DNA of 64,000 nt, taken from the NCBI RefSeq assembly GCF_028372415.1, contig NC_092872.1, positions 389,630,853 through 389,694,852 on the forward strand, read 5' to 3'. The position numbers and the translations under genes were made by a program. The notes beneath the pieces are model-generated. The model searched no databases, was not told where the DNA came from, and saw only the letters and a list, made by a program, of their open reading frames with translations. Position 1 is the first letter of the stretch. Each line of letters begins with the position of its first letter. Shown one piece after another: positions 34,291 through 44,679 of this stretch. The DNA comes from Notamacropus eugenii (taxonomy: Eukaryota; Chordata; Mammalia; Diprotodontia; Macropodidae).

Positions 34291-34480
34291 AACAACCTTG
34301 GGCCTTTTCCTGAAGTGGTAAGGGTCAAAAACCAACCAATATGGTCACAAGCAGAACCCTGGAGTCAATGTTCCAACAATGGGATCATCCTTCACCTATA
34401 TAGACTGAAAAGTGTGTGTCCTGTGTATTTTTCCATGTTCTGAAATTCCTTAACTCCACTTGGAGGTCAGGGAGGGTCAA

Positions 34481-34675
34481 GGTAGCAAAGTGGAAAGTGC
34501 TGGGGCTGGAGTCAGAGAACCTAGGTTCAAATTTCATCTCTGACATTTACTTACTACCTGTGTGACCTTCGGCAAGTCAATTAACTTCCCTGGGTCTCAG
34601 TTTCCTCATCTGTAAGTTGAGGGGACTGGACTAGATGGCTTCTGAGACAATTTCCAGATCTAGATTTATGAACCT
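34481..34675 (+). repeat. MIR-family SINE
   Basis: GTGCTGGGGCTGGAGTCAGA, TGTGTGACCTTCGGCAAGTC, AGTTTCCTCATCTGTAAGTT, ACTGGACTAGATGGCTTCTG; well preserved, just downstream of the C1QTNF2 poly(A) signals. Confidence 0.75.
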
Positions 34676-34801
34676 CTTCCTCCAGAGGCCATGAGCGGAA
34701 TGGAGTCCAGATTTCTTCCTAGGTTACAAACACCTTAGCATTGGCCTCACCGAATATCCCTGCCTTGGGACTAACCTATCTTGACCCAAGGAACTTCTCA
34801 T

Positions 34802-34886
34802 TTTATTCTCAGTCTCATTTTATTCTCAAGGTCCATAAGAAGTCAGTTGAGCTCAACATTTAAATAAACTTCTTTTCTTTTTTATT
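34802..34886 (-). terminator. C1QTNF2: Candidate C1QTNF2 polyadenylation signals (three AATAAA)
   Basis: On the minus strand AATAAA occurs at 34886-34881, 34823-34818 and 34807-34802, that is 356, 419 and 435 nt beyond the stop codon. The first has an A/T-rich neighbourhood and would give a 3' UTR of about 370-390 nt. Which one is used cannot be told from sequence. Confidence 0.45.
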
Positions 34887-35241
34887 TGTTGAATAAGACA
34901 TTTGTTCTATGACCTCCCCAGGAAGTCTTTCTTGATGCTCTGGGGAATATTAGAGAGGACACAGCTGCCTGCTAAAAGTCATGTAGCACAAAGAAACTTC
35001 TCTGTCCATTTTTGAAGGATATGCCTACAGTCTAGAGAAGAACGTGATTAAGGACCCAGGGAACTACTCAAATGCTCAAGTTTAATGTTGTAGGAAAAAA
35101 GATGCAGAGGGGTTTAGTTAACTCAGCAAGAACTTGGAATGTGCATCACATTCCAAGGGGCCTTTGCAAAGCCCAGCCTGAGATTGGTTCTCTCTGGCTC
35201 CCTTCCTCTGGGTGATGCCTTCCCTTGCCCATCAGCATCTT

Positions 35242-35855
35242 CTACAAGTCATTGGGACCATCCTGGTCAGCATAGATGAGGAAGCCCGTGAATAAGCTGT
35301 CTGTCCAGTAAGGATCATAGAAGAGTCCATTCTGCTCTGAATAGAAGATCTGTAGCCACACTTCATCTCCCTGCTTCAGGGCTAAGATGGTGGAGCCAGA
35401 TGCCACGTCATGGTTCCCAGTGTTGGCATCAAACGTCCGGATTCGGTACTGTCCATTATGGACCAGCCCAATGGCCAGATGCTTGTTGGCCAGAGTGATG
35501 TCATAGGTGAAGTAGTAGATGCCAGGAAAGCTACAGACAAACTTGCCACTGGACACATTGTAATGGCCACCCTCATTCATCAGAATCTTGTCAAATTTGA
35601 TAGGCAGTCTCTCCCTGGGGTAACTCTTGGTGACAGCCACCGAGAATGCAGACCTGGCCCTGTTAGCACCACAGGTGCAGGGCCCTGGCATCCCTGTCTC
35701 CCCCTTCTTCCCCTTGGGCCCCTTTTTCCCAGTGGCACCATGTTTCCCTGGGGTTCCACTGATTCCCTTGGGACCCCTGGGACCAGCTCGTCCAATTGCC
35801 CCTGCTTTGCCCTTTGGTCCTTGTTTCCCTGGGTTCCCTATTCGGCCCCGTGCAC
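35242..35855 (-). CDS. C1QTNF2: C1QTNF2 last coding exon: collagen repeat end and C1q domain
   Basis: The acceptor TTTATATTCCAG fixes the exon start at 35855, and the TAG stop is at 35244-35242. The exon completes Gly82 and encodes residues 83-285. Gly-X-Y triplets continue without interruption to Cys141 (34 triplets from Gly40). Cys141 and Cys143 (PCTCG) end the collagen stalk and may form interchain disulfides, as known for CTRPs. The C1q jelly-roll domain runs from about residue 149 to 279, with family hallmarks [13 protein letters not shown], the central Cys189, [23 protein letters not shown] and [12 protein letters not shown]2 forms trimers and higher oligomers and is reported to act in metabolic regulation; that is family knowledge, not sequence evidence. 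No frame damage is visible. C1QTNF7 is the closest alternative, but the collagen stalk and ending DQDGPNDL fit C1QTNF2. Confidence 0.97.
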
Positions 35856-35969
35856 CTGGAATATAAAGCAGCATGGCATCAGCTTGGAGATAATTCATTC
35901 ACTCAACACCCACTATTTGCAGACCCAGCAATCATGCTAGTGTGATACTGGCTGGAATCCTACTAATAA

Positions 35970-36230
35970 CTAGCATTTCCGTAGTGCTTTACATATATCT
36001 CATTTCTTCCTCACAATAACTCTGGGAGGTAGGGGCTACTTCTATCCCCACTTTACAGATGAGGAGACTGAGGCACAAAATGTATGTGACTTTACACAGT
36101 GAATCACACAGTCAGTAAATATCTTAGGTCACATTTGAATTCAAGTCCAGCACTTTGTGGTGGCAGAAGATGATCACAGATGAGGAAACTGAGGCCCAAG
36201 GAGGGGAAATAACCTACCCAACATATTGAG
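35970..36230 (-). repeat. MIR copies in C1QTNF2 intron 2
   Basis: TTCCTCACAATAACTCTGGG, CTTTACAGATGAGGAGACTG and a second CAGATGAGGAAACTGAGGCC at 36176. Confidence 0.65.
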
Positions 36231-36359
36231 AATGATGGGAAATACTTTATCAAGAGTCAATAGAGTCTTGGCTTGCCTTCATTTAAGGCACAGGACAAGG
36301 AGGAAATATCAGAAAACAGAATCTCTGCCTGGGACACTTGGGTGTACATAGCTTCTGAT

Positions 36360-36740
36360 AGTAATGGCTCCCATTTATATAAAGTTTTGTTTTACAGAGC
36401 ACTTTTCTCACAAAAATCTAGCATTATTGTCATTCCCATTTTACAGATGGATTCCCTGCTCTTGTTACTATGTTTTGTTACATGTGACCAGTAGTTTGGC
36501 CTTCCCAAAGAGCCAATCTCTATTGCTCCATCTCCATATTTCATTTGATCCTGACAATGTTCATTAGAGGTAAAGGCAGTATTATTATCCCCAAATGACA
36601 ACATGGGGAAATTGAGACACTTAAGGTTAAATAATTTGCTTAAGATCGGCACCAAGTCAGCTTAGGATCCCACTGTACTTACAGCCAGTGTCCATCAGTC
36701 AACAAGTACTTATAAAGTGACTGTTAAGAGCCAGGCATTG
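36360..36740 (-). repeat. MIR and L2 fragments in C1QTNF2 intron 2
   Basis: CATTTTACAGATGGATTCCC (36438), TCATTTGATCCTGACAATGT (36540) and the L2-like GTCAACAAGTACTTATAAAG (36694). Confidence 0.45.
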
Positions 36741-37013
36741 TGAGAAGTACTAAATATTCTTTTCCCTATACCATATTACGTCTGTGTATAGAGGTAAATA
36801 TTTGACATTCTATTTTTAGCTAAAAGGAGCTGATATGAATTTTATTTTGAGAGCTTCATGACATTCTTTGAGATAAATGGAGACACTCCGAAGTGTTTTG
36901 AAGCCAGGACTGGGGATCACCAGTTGGGAACAGTATTTTTAAAGTATTTTGCAAACCCCAAAGCGGCATATAACTGCTAGTTATTAGCATTAGTATTTTG
37001 CCTTTTCCCTTAC

Positions 37014-37257
37014 CTTCTTCTCCAGTCTCTCCCTTTTCTCCATCCTTCCCATCCTGACCATCTTTGCCTGGGAAGCCCATCCTGCCCACCATTCCTGAAG
37101 GCCCCGGAGCTCCTGGGAGGCCAGGGGGACCTTGGGGCCCTGGAATGCTGCAGATGAGTGTGGGGGGGTCATTCTGGAGTTCCCCTTGGGTGAAGACACT
37201 GAGGAGCTGGTTGGCAGCACAGGGGACGGCCCAGGCTAAGAAGATCCAGGAAATCAT
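37014..37257 (-). CDS. C1QTNF2: C1QTNF2 coding exon with start codon (residues 1-81 and part of 82)
   Basis: First coding exon of complement C1q tumour necrosis factor-related protein 2, a secreted adiponectin-family protein. A pyrimidine-rich acceptor ending CTGCAG places the exon start at 37266, so only 9 nt of leader precede the ATG at 37257, which has A at -3. An in-frame ATG further upstream lies in the intron and is rejected. Residues 1-15 (MISWIFLAWAVPCAA) form a signal peptide with a likely cut after Ala15. Cys36 precedes the collagen repeat, which starts at Gly40. The exon ends GAAGAAG|GTAAGG at 37014, one base into the codon for Gly82. The 244 coding bases plus 614 in the next exon give exactly 286 codons including the stop. 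The identity comes from near match to the remembered human CTRP2 sequence (GMVGRMGFPGKDGQDG). Confidence 0.95.
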
Positions 37258-37477
37258 GATGGCTACCTGCAGGGAGGCAAGGGAGTTTGGGGTCATCAGT
37301 CAGATCATTAGAAGAAAGAACTGTCCTTTGGGCATGACCAGTCAGGCATTTCTCCCTGGGAGTGGTGCCAAATACCAAAAGTACTTTCTACAGAGTTGAC
37401 TATGAAAAGCTTGCCCAGGGCAGAAGGAGAGTCAGGACCTGTTATAATGCCCATTAACATCAATGTTATCACCATTA

Positions 37478-37722
37478 TTATCATTTCTGACACTTATATA
37501 TTGATTTAAGAATGGCAAAGCAATTTACATGCATTGTTTCATTTGATCCTCACAATAGCTCTGTGAGGTAGGTCCTATTATTACCCTTGTTTTACAGATG
37601 AGGAAACTGAAACTCAGAAGGGGTAAGTGGCTTGCCCAGGGGTCATACAGTTAAGGCAGATTTGAATCCAGGTTTTCCCGACTGCCAGTCCAGTGTTCTA
37701 TATACTCTGACACACTGTCTCT
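37478..37722 (-). repeat. MIR SINE in C1QTNF2 intron 1
   Basis: ATTTGATCCTCACAATAGCT, GTTTTACAGATGAGGAAACT, GTGGCTTGCCCAGGGGTCAT; nearly complete, 210 bp upstream of the coding exon. Confidence 0.8.
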
Positions 37723-37724
37723 TT

Positions 37725-38485
37725 CATTGTCTGAAATGAGGGTAGATGGTCTAAGCACTTAGCAATAACCAGGTCTGACATTTTCCCAGGCTTTCCGCTT
37801 TATGGTATCTGGCTCTCTTCAGCTCAGGCTCTTTCATTTCTCTCCAGTCCCTGAGTATCCCTGTCCTTGGCTAGCTCTATCGACTGCTCTTTGGTTCCTA
37901 GGCTTCTTTTCCAGACAGCAGAGAGGCTACTAAACCATAGTAAGAAGTCAGGCAAGTGATTTCCCTTCCAGAACTGATGCTCTACATCATATGTGCCTTT
38001 CCCACTTCCCTCTGCTACTTTTCTGTTCTATTAGTCTTCCATGTTCTCACTGGGCCCCATTAGCCTAAGTACATTTTTCAGATACTCTTTTCCATAGTAG
38101 GTACCACTGCATGAGACTTCAAATGGCCTAAAGCTGGCCGCAGCCAATCCCATCCATTCCTCAGTCCTCTGTGCTTTCCTTTCCCTAGTTCTATCTGGCT
38201 CGGGTCCCTTTCTTTTCTCATTCCCTTCCCTAGGGTCATCTAGCCTTCCTAACTTTGGCTGTTTTTGGCTGACTCAGCAACTGCATTTTTAACTGTTGAG
38301 AGGGGGAAGGTGAAAAATCAGTTCTTTTCATGTAGCCAATAGGTATAGGATGAGACCGAGGAGATCCAAGAAACAGATATTGCCCCTATCCAAACTGTGG
38401 TTATCATTTAGCGTGGAAAATGGATAGGGGGATGAATTTGGAGTCAAGGGTTTAAATCCTAACTGCTATTTATTAAGGGTGTGAC
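37725..38485. other. Unique-looking intron 1 sequence
   Basis: No named repeat. Includes the MARE-like site at 38268-38280; otherwise pyrimidine-rich. Confidence 0.3.
38268..38280 (-). promoter_or_regulatory. MARE/AP-1-like site in C1QTNF2 intron 1
   Basis: On the minus strand the sequence reads TGCTGAGTCAGCC, matching 12 of 13 positions of the T-MARE consensus bound by large and small MAF, NRL or NFE2-type dimers and containing a full AP-1 core TGAGTCA. It lies about 1 kb upstream of the first coding exon in unique-looking sequence. Function is inferred only from the motif. Confidence 0.3.
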
Positions 38486-38489
38486 TTTG

Positions 38490-39070
38490 GCAGGCACAGG
38501 CAAAGTAGCACAATATACAGTGAGCTGGCATGAGACCAGGGTAACCTGGCTTCCAGTCTTTTGACACATATTTACTGTATGACCCTGCGCAAGTGATTTC
38601 TCAACAGGAGTCTCCGGGAGTCAGTTCTAACTGCTTTGTGAGAATTTATTGTTTAATTTTCAGTGTGACCATTTATATTTTAAAACCAGCAAACAACAAA
38701 TCAGGGTTTGATTTGTTGGCTTCTTGACTGTCTATATTTAAGAAAGGGATGGAGAAATTGTTAATACTACAGACTAAATTTAAAAGTATGTCAGAGGTAC
38801 TTCCCAATCCCCCCAAATAAATGCTAATTGTTTACTAACATAGCACTCCTCAGTGTCCTAGGTTCTAAGACTTGATGTTGCAAAGCGGATGCTGACCTGC
38901 CTTGGTAGATACAGTTTCCTTTCTGAGAATTCTCTATACTAAGGAAATCAAGTCCACTTCAAAAAAAAAGACTTTGGCCAAAGAAATTCACCTTTCTGGG
39001 CCTCAGTTTTCACATCTATAAAAGTGAGAGGGTTGGTTTCAATGACTTCTTTCCTGGTCTAAATCTTACC
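38490..39070 (+). repeat. Two MIR fragments
   Basis: 38490-38630: GGGTAACCTGGCTTCCAGTC and GTATGACCCTGCGCAAGTGA. 38940-39070: TCTGGGCCTCAGTTTTCACA. Unassigned sequence lies between them. Confidence 0.45.
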
Positions 39071-39079
39071 TTCCCCATC

Positions 39080-39940
39080 CAGAAAGCAGCCTTCCACTTC
39101 TTGATTCATATGCCCTGCCTGGATCATCTGTGAACCCATGTTCTCTCAGATTATAGCAGGTAAAAGAACTAACTCTTGGAGCAGGTCTGGAAGATAGGAA
39201 CACTGCAACTTACTAACTTACTAGAGTTTAAAAAGAGAGGGAGACAGACAGAGAGGAGAAAGAGACAGAGAGATGAAGAAGGGAACGCAGAGAAAGAGAA
39301 AGCATCAGCTTCAGCTTATTTCTCTTCCTCTCCTCTGATAGTCTCCCCCATGCTCCGGCTCAAATAAAGGGCATACTACCTTGTTTAATTCATTATAATT
39401 CTGCTGAGAACAGCACCTGATTAACCTTTCTCTTTCTCATACCTAAGATGCAAAAGAAAGAGTGGGTGTCCTTTCTTCCCCTACCCAACCCCCTAAACTT
39501 GCTGAGTTGTGGTCCTTTATTTTCTGGGAAGGAAAATGCATGAGGACTATTTTCTTTTAGGGAGAGGTCAGCAGGTTTAAAAAAAAAGGCTAATGATTTG
39601 GAAACTAAGGGTCCCAGTACCACTAGAAGACCCGTGGTGCCAAGTCCAGGGATTGTTTTGGAAATGAAGAGAAAGCTAGAGCTTTCTTCTTAATCTGGAA
39701 GTGGGGGACAAGAAGAAATAGTCATTCTCAATGCCAGAGTGCCTCTCCTCAATCCTTCTCAGCACACCTTGTGCTCAAGCCTCCCCAAAACTCTTCCTCA
39801 CATCTTACTGTTGCCATACCCTTCTCTGATGTCCCGCATCATGGCTTCTTAGGGTTTTAGTTAGTTCCAAGTTCCTGGTGCTTCATGGTGGCAAGCCAAT
39901 TTATGAACACCATTTCGTTTGAACTCTTTTGGGATGATTT
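39080..39940. other. Unassigned intron 1 sequence
   Basis: Purine-rich GA-repeat-like patch at 39230-39305; no exon recognised. Confidence 0.3.
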
Positions 39941-39944
39941 TCTA

Positions 39945-40080
39945 TAGGTTTAGAACCACAGAATCTTAAGGGACCCAGGAGGTCATCGATTTTGTCCTCA
40001 TTTTATAGAAGAGCAAACAAAGGTCCAGAGATAAGAAACAACTAGGTCAAGGTGACAGAGACTGTTGTCTATAATCATTC
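39945..40080 (-). repeat. CR1/L3-MIR fragment
   Basis: AACCACAGAATCTTAAGGGA, CAGGAGGTCATCGATTTTGT, ACAAAGGTCCAGAGATAAGA. Confidence 0.5.
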
Positions 40081-40167
40081 TACTAGAATTTAAACTGTTT
40101 AAGCTCTTTGGAGATGGGGGCTGTTTCTTTTAATTTTGTTTTCATATTCCTAATGCCTAGGACTTTT

Positions 40168-40770
40168 TTTTAAACTGGACCTGTGATTTCATTGATGAAG
40201 GGAGCTTCCTATGAGGAAATTCCCATTGGTCAGCCCCTTCTCTGTAGCTTACTTGCCTATGGGCATTGAGTTACCTGGGGGCACTTAGAGATTAAGTGAC
40301 ATGTCCAGGGTTATTCAGTTAACATGTATCAATGATGGGAGGGGCAGCTAGGTGGTGCAGTGGATAGAGCACCAGTGCAGGAGTCAGGAGAACCTGAGTT
40401 CAAATGTCACCTCAGACACTTGACACTCACTAGCTGTGTGTCCTTGGGCAAGTTGGGTAAGTCACTTAACCCCAATTGCCTCATCCTGGGTCATCTCCAG
40501 TCATCTCGATGAATATCTGGTCACTGGATTCAGATGGCTATGGAGGAGAAGTGAGGTTGGTGACCTGTACAGCCCACCCTCACTCAAAACAAAGTCAAGT
40601 GCAAGTCATGTCATCATTTCTCTGATGCCATGGTCTTCTTTGGCAATGAAGGATGAACACATGCACACACACACACACACGCACATGCACACACATCAAT
40701 GATAGGAGTAGAATCCATGTTTTTCTGCCTCCCAGGCCAGATCTATCCATTTCACCAAATCTGAAACCAC
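40168..40770 (-). repeat. CORE-related TGTGATTTCATT family, copy 3, split by a SINE
   Basis: GGACCTGTGATTTCATTGAT, GAGGAAATTCCCATTGGTCA, GTGACATGTCCAGGGTTATT run to about 40341. After the inserted SINE the family resumes at 40709 with GAATCCATGTTTTTCTGCCT. Confidence 0.65.
40342..40694 (+). mobile_element. Marsupial SINE with RTE-derived tail (Mar-1/SINE1 type)
   Basis: tRNA-like head GGGCAGCTAGGTGGTGCAGT, CORE GTGTGTCCTTGGGCAAGT, then a long tail (CATCCTGGGTCATCTCCAGT to CTGATGCCATGGTCTTCTTT, AATGAAGGATGAACAC) ending in (CA)n. The tail matches the RTE LINE 5' region near 52805-52945 and its 3' terminus. Flanked by ATCAATGATGGGAG (40328-40341) and ATCAATGATAGGAG (40695-40708), a 14-bp duplication with one mismatch. 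Inserted in the older CORE-related repeat. Confidence 0.88.
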
Positions 40771-40869
40771 ATAGTTGCTTAATAAACTGTTGAATTATTT
40801 TTTGAGAACCCAGGTCTTCAGATACCTAGTCTTCTGCTATTACAAGGCACTTGATACCTAATGATGTAG

Positions 40870-41060
40870 TAGAAAAGGTATAGAATTTGAGGTGAGAGGA
40901 CCTGGTTTCAAATCCTGGACTTCTTATTTGATATTATCTGTCACCTTGCTGGGCCCGTTACTTATTCCCTGTTTCTCTGTTTCTGTTAAACAAAAGGTAC
41001 CGCATTAGATGATCTCCGAGATCCCTTTTCATCCTGAATTCTGTGATCTATGAAACGTTG
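40870..41060 (+). repeat. MIR-family SINE
   Basis: AGAGGACCTGGTTTCAAATC, GTCACCTTGCTGGGCCCGTT, GCATTAGATGATCTCCGAGA. Confidence 0.55.
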
Positions 41061-41212
41061 CTTTCCCAGGAGTTAACCCAGAAACTTTCCTTCTAAAGAT
41101 GACAAGGCAGAGGGCTGCGGACAGTTTGACCCCTTCCCCAAATAACTAGTGGGTTTTTTCTTTAGTTCTTTTCTTTGTTTCTCCTTTTGCCTTTAGTTCT
41201 GTCTCCTCTTTC

Positions 41213-41213
<1 letters not shown>

Positions 41214-41258
<45 letters not shown>
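41214..41258. repeat. (GT)22 microsatellite
   Basis: Perfect GT run. Confidence 0.97.
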
Positions 41259-41259
<1 letters not shown>

Positions 41260-41499
41260 GGGCCAATGGGGGAGAGCATGGAGGGGTTCTTTACATTCCT
41301 CCCACCATGGTGAGAGAAGTCCTTGTTTGGTCAAACCCCAGAAACAGAATTGTGGAATCTCAGTTTGGCTAAACTCCCAAGACTCTGGCTTTAAGTTTTG
41401 CTCCTTTTAAGCTTCAAGGGTTATAATCCATAAATAAACTTGGAAGTTCAGAACTTAAAGTAATCAAACTATGAATTACATTTTTGGGGAGTGGGGCTG

Positions 41500-41635
41500 G
41501 GAAGTCAGGAAGTCTAGGCAAGGGATTTCATCCACATGGGGAACTCCCTGATGCGGAAACTCCATCCTCTGATGCAGATCAATAACTCATCTGTGACATT
41601 CTCTTAAAGAGCTACTGAAAGGTTAAAGTGATTTT
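41500..41635 (-). repeat. CORE-related TGTGATTTCATT family, copy 4
   Basis: GGATTTCATCCACATGGGGA, ACTCCCTGATGCGGAAACTC, TGATGCAGATCAATAACTCA. Confidence 0.55.
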
Positions 41636-41639
41636 TTTC

Positions 41640-42158
41640 TAGACTTCCCCTCTATATTCTCTCCAAAGCTCCTTCTCAGGGCAAAGTTAAGAAGGGTAGG
41701 TGCTAATGTGCACTGGTAAATGGAATTTCCTCTCTTACACTTCCAATGAAATCTCAGGTTCAAGCCAAAAAATTATTAATCCAAAGAAAGCAATGCTCTA
41801 AATCTCTAGGGTCCTTTTCAGCTCTATAAGGCTCTGCCTATATGATTTGTCTTTCTCTGGAGAGTAGCCCAGCCTGGAGTATTTGGATTTATCCCTCAAA
41901 TCCTGGAGTACTAGAATTATAGAGTGCCACCTCCCTTTCTGCAAGTTTGAGAGTCATAAACATATACTTAAGGTATTAAGCCTGAGGAATCTCAAGAGAA
42001 AATCCAATCTGAGCTGGTATATGGTTTCAGAAGAGTTTTAGACAAATTCTTGGACAACAGATTGATAATGGATTACTACAGCAAACTAAGATAATTATAA
42101 TGACACATTTCTATGGGGCTTCATGGTTTTTAGAGTACCTTTCTCATCTTCTGAGATC
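41640..42158. other. Unassigned intron 1 sequence
   Basis: Nothing recognised with confidence. Confidence 0.3.
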
Positions 42159-42159
42159 G

Positions 42160-42398
42160 GTGCAATGGATAGAGTGCATGTCCTATAGTCAAGAAGACTC
42201 GTTTTCCTGAGTTCAAATCTGGCCTCAGACACTCAGTAGCTGTGTGACTCTACACTAGTCCCTTAACCCTGTTTGCCTCAGTTTCCTCATCTATAAAATG
42301 AGCTGGAGAAGGCAATGGTAAACCACCCCAGGGTCTCTGCCAAGAAAACCCCAAATGGAAGCAGTATGAGTCAGACATGACTGAAAAACAACTGCACA
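42160..42398 (+). mobile_element. Marsupial tRNA-derived CORE-SINE
   Basis: Head slightly truncated (GTGCAATGGATAGAGTGCAT), then AAATCTGGCCTCAGACACTC, TGTTTGCCTCAGTTTCCTCA, CCAAGAAAACCCCAAATGGA, CAGACATGACTGAAAAACAA. Confidence 0.88.
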
Positions 42399-42399
42399 A

Positions 42400-43220
42400 G
42401 TATAAATAAACAAGTGCTCTGTTTAAAGATGAGGAAATGGAGGCTAAGAGGGCCTTGAGGCAAGTGACTTGCCCACAGTATCTCTGATTTTGGAGATTCA
42501 AACCAAGGATGGCAACTTTGTTTTCCCACAACATAGCTCCTGGATGGCTTTGTCACAAAGTTCTGGGCTAAAGGGACCTAAGGTCTGACTAGTATGATAG
42601 TTATTGTGTTCTTACTACTGAGTTTAGATGAATGAATGGTCAGAAGGATAGGATGGGACATGCTTATACATTGGAACTGATTGGGAAAACCACTTTGATA
42701 GAAATAGTAATTCCCTAATGCAGAACACTCCCATACCCTCCTGGTATTCCAAGAGGCAAATTAAAAACAGAGTTTTCTGTTTGGATCTCTTTTTTTTTTC
42801 CCTCTCTCTCTGAAATACCAGGAGAAAACAGAGAAGAGATGGGATGATCCTGGGCCCTGACAGCTTGGTCATTGAGTATTCCCTATTTTCCACTTCATAA
42901 ACCCTACTATCTTTTCCTTTAGGAACAGATTTTAGATAGTCTCTGGCACCAGAGGCTGCAGGTTTTGCCAGCACTAAAATCCACAGGATCTATTTGCCAA
43001 GAAACCAGGGAAAACATGTTGACCTAAGCTGACATTTTACTGGCTAAATATGAGGAAAAAAATAGGTCACTATGAGAAACCTAATAACCAGAGCTGTAGG
43101 CAGAAATTTTGCACTAATGGGTTCCAGAAGTAATTACAGGACTCATCAAAATGTTAGTTATAGGGGAATTTACTTTGAGCTGGGCTCAGCTGTCCCTAAC
43201 TACTTCAGTGTGACCATGGT
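42400..43220. other. Mostly unassigned intron 1 sequence
   Basis: A MIR-like scrap at 42425-42485; otherwise nothing recognised. The 116-codon minus frame at 42624-42974 has no coding support. Confidence 0.3.
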
Positions 43221-43224
43221 TCAG

Positions 43225-43540
43225 ATTCATAGCTCTAGAGCTGTAAGAGGCCATCTAATCAAATTTCACTGTTGTTGTTTAAATACATGAGGAAAGTGAG
43301 GCCCTAGGAAGTTGTGACTTGATCCAAAGTCATACAACACAGGTAGTCAGCGTTGGAAAAGGAATTCGAGCCCAAGTCCTCTGACACCAAATAGCGGTCT
43401 TTCCATCGGACACGCTACCTTCTATGACACACTTGCCAAAGTGCCTTAACTTCTAATTTTATGCCTTTCTTTATATCATCAGCTCTTAGAATAGTGCTTG
43501 GCACACATGGGGTGCATAATAAATGCTTGTTGCCAATCAA
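43225..43540 (-). repeat. CR1/L3-MIR fragment and L2 terminus
   Basis: AGAGGCCATCTAATCAAATT, GAGGAAAGTGAGGCCCTAGG (antisense L3/MIR); 43440-43540 has a sense L2 end (TAATAAATGCTTGTTGCC). Confidence 0.45.
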
Positions 43541-43779
43541 ATTTGGAATCTCCTGATTTTAGTCTACAAACTTATTTGAATAGGAATTCCATCTGCAACA
43601 TCCCTGACAAATGGCCATTCAGTCTCCACTTGAAGATCTCTAGTTTTTGGAAACTCACTACCTCACAATTTAGACCATTCCAGATTTTGTCAGTTCTAAT
43701 TATCAGGTTGTTGTGTTATTGTTGCTTTAATTCATCCAGTCAAAAATTGACTTCACTATAATTTTCCCTCGTTACTACT

Positions 43780-44485
43780 AATTCTGAGCACAAACAGCAC
43801 ATATCTAATCTCTCTAACTCTGTTACCTCTCAGGTGCAGGCTCTCATCATCTCAAACCTGGATTATTTCAATAGCCCGCTAGTGGGTCTGCCTGTCCCAA
43901 GTCTCTCTCCACTCCAATCCATAGTCCATTCAGTCAGTAGAGAGTTTTTTCTAAAGTGCAAATCCAATCATGTCCCTTGCTGGGGCCAATAAACTCCTTG
44001 CCTCTAGGATTGAATGTGAAAATCTTTTGTTTGGCGTTCAAATCCTTTGCTACACTAGCCCCCTCCTCCCTTTCCAGTCTTCTTACACCTTTCTCCCTGA
44101 CACATATTTTTTGATTCAGTGACACTGGCCTCCTTTCTGTGACACCAACAAGACACTCCATCTCTCTGCTCGACTGTCCCTGAACACTCTCCCTCCTCAT
44201 CTCTGCCTCCTTTCTTCTCTGGCTTTCTTTAAGTCTCAACTAAAATTACATCTTCTACAGGAAATCTTTCCCACCCCCTCTTAATTCTAGTGCCTTCCTT
44301 CTCTTAATTATTTCCTATTTAGCCTGCATATAGTTTGTTTGTACATAGTGTTTGCTTGTTGTCTCCTTAGTCTGCAGGTTCCTTGAGGGCAGGGGCTGTT
44401 TTTTGCCTCTTTTTATATCTGCAGAGCTTAGCACAGTGTCTGAAACATAGCAGGCGCTTAATAAATGTTTATTGACTGGCTGACT
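43780..44485 (+). repeat. L2 LINE, ORF2 end and 3' UTR
   Basis: Best L2 copy in the window: TCTCATCATCTCAAACCTGG, TCTCTCCACTCCAATCCATA, CACTAGCCCCCTCCTCCCTT, CTCCCTCCTCATCTCTGCCT, TTCCTTGAGGGCAGGGGCTG, GCGCTTAATAAATGTTTATT. 5'-truncated and frame-damaged. Confidence 0.85.
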
Positions 44486-44679
44486 ATTATGCAGAATAGC
44501 TTTTCAATTACTTTGAAAATAGCTCTTATGATTTCTCTAAATCTCCAGATGAACCATCCCCAGTCCTCCAATAGAATTTCTTGTAGCTGGGGTTGAATTG
44601 CCTTACCATCTTGTTCGCCTTCCTTTGGACACGGTCCAGCTTGTCAATGTTCTTCCTAAAATGTTAGAGGTCACAAATA

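Noticed and set aside
35410-35940. 176-codon plus-strand frame and other frames over the C1QTNF2 last exon
   Set aside because: Antisense and out-of-frame shadows of the collagen/C1q exon.
37258-37296. In-frame upstream ATG (MTPNSLASLQVA...) before the C1QTNF2 start
   Set aside because: It lies upstream of a strong CTGCAG acceptor, hence in the intron; the known family N-terminus starts at MISWIFL.
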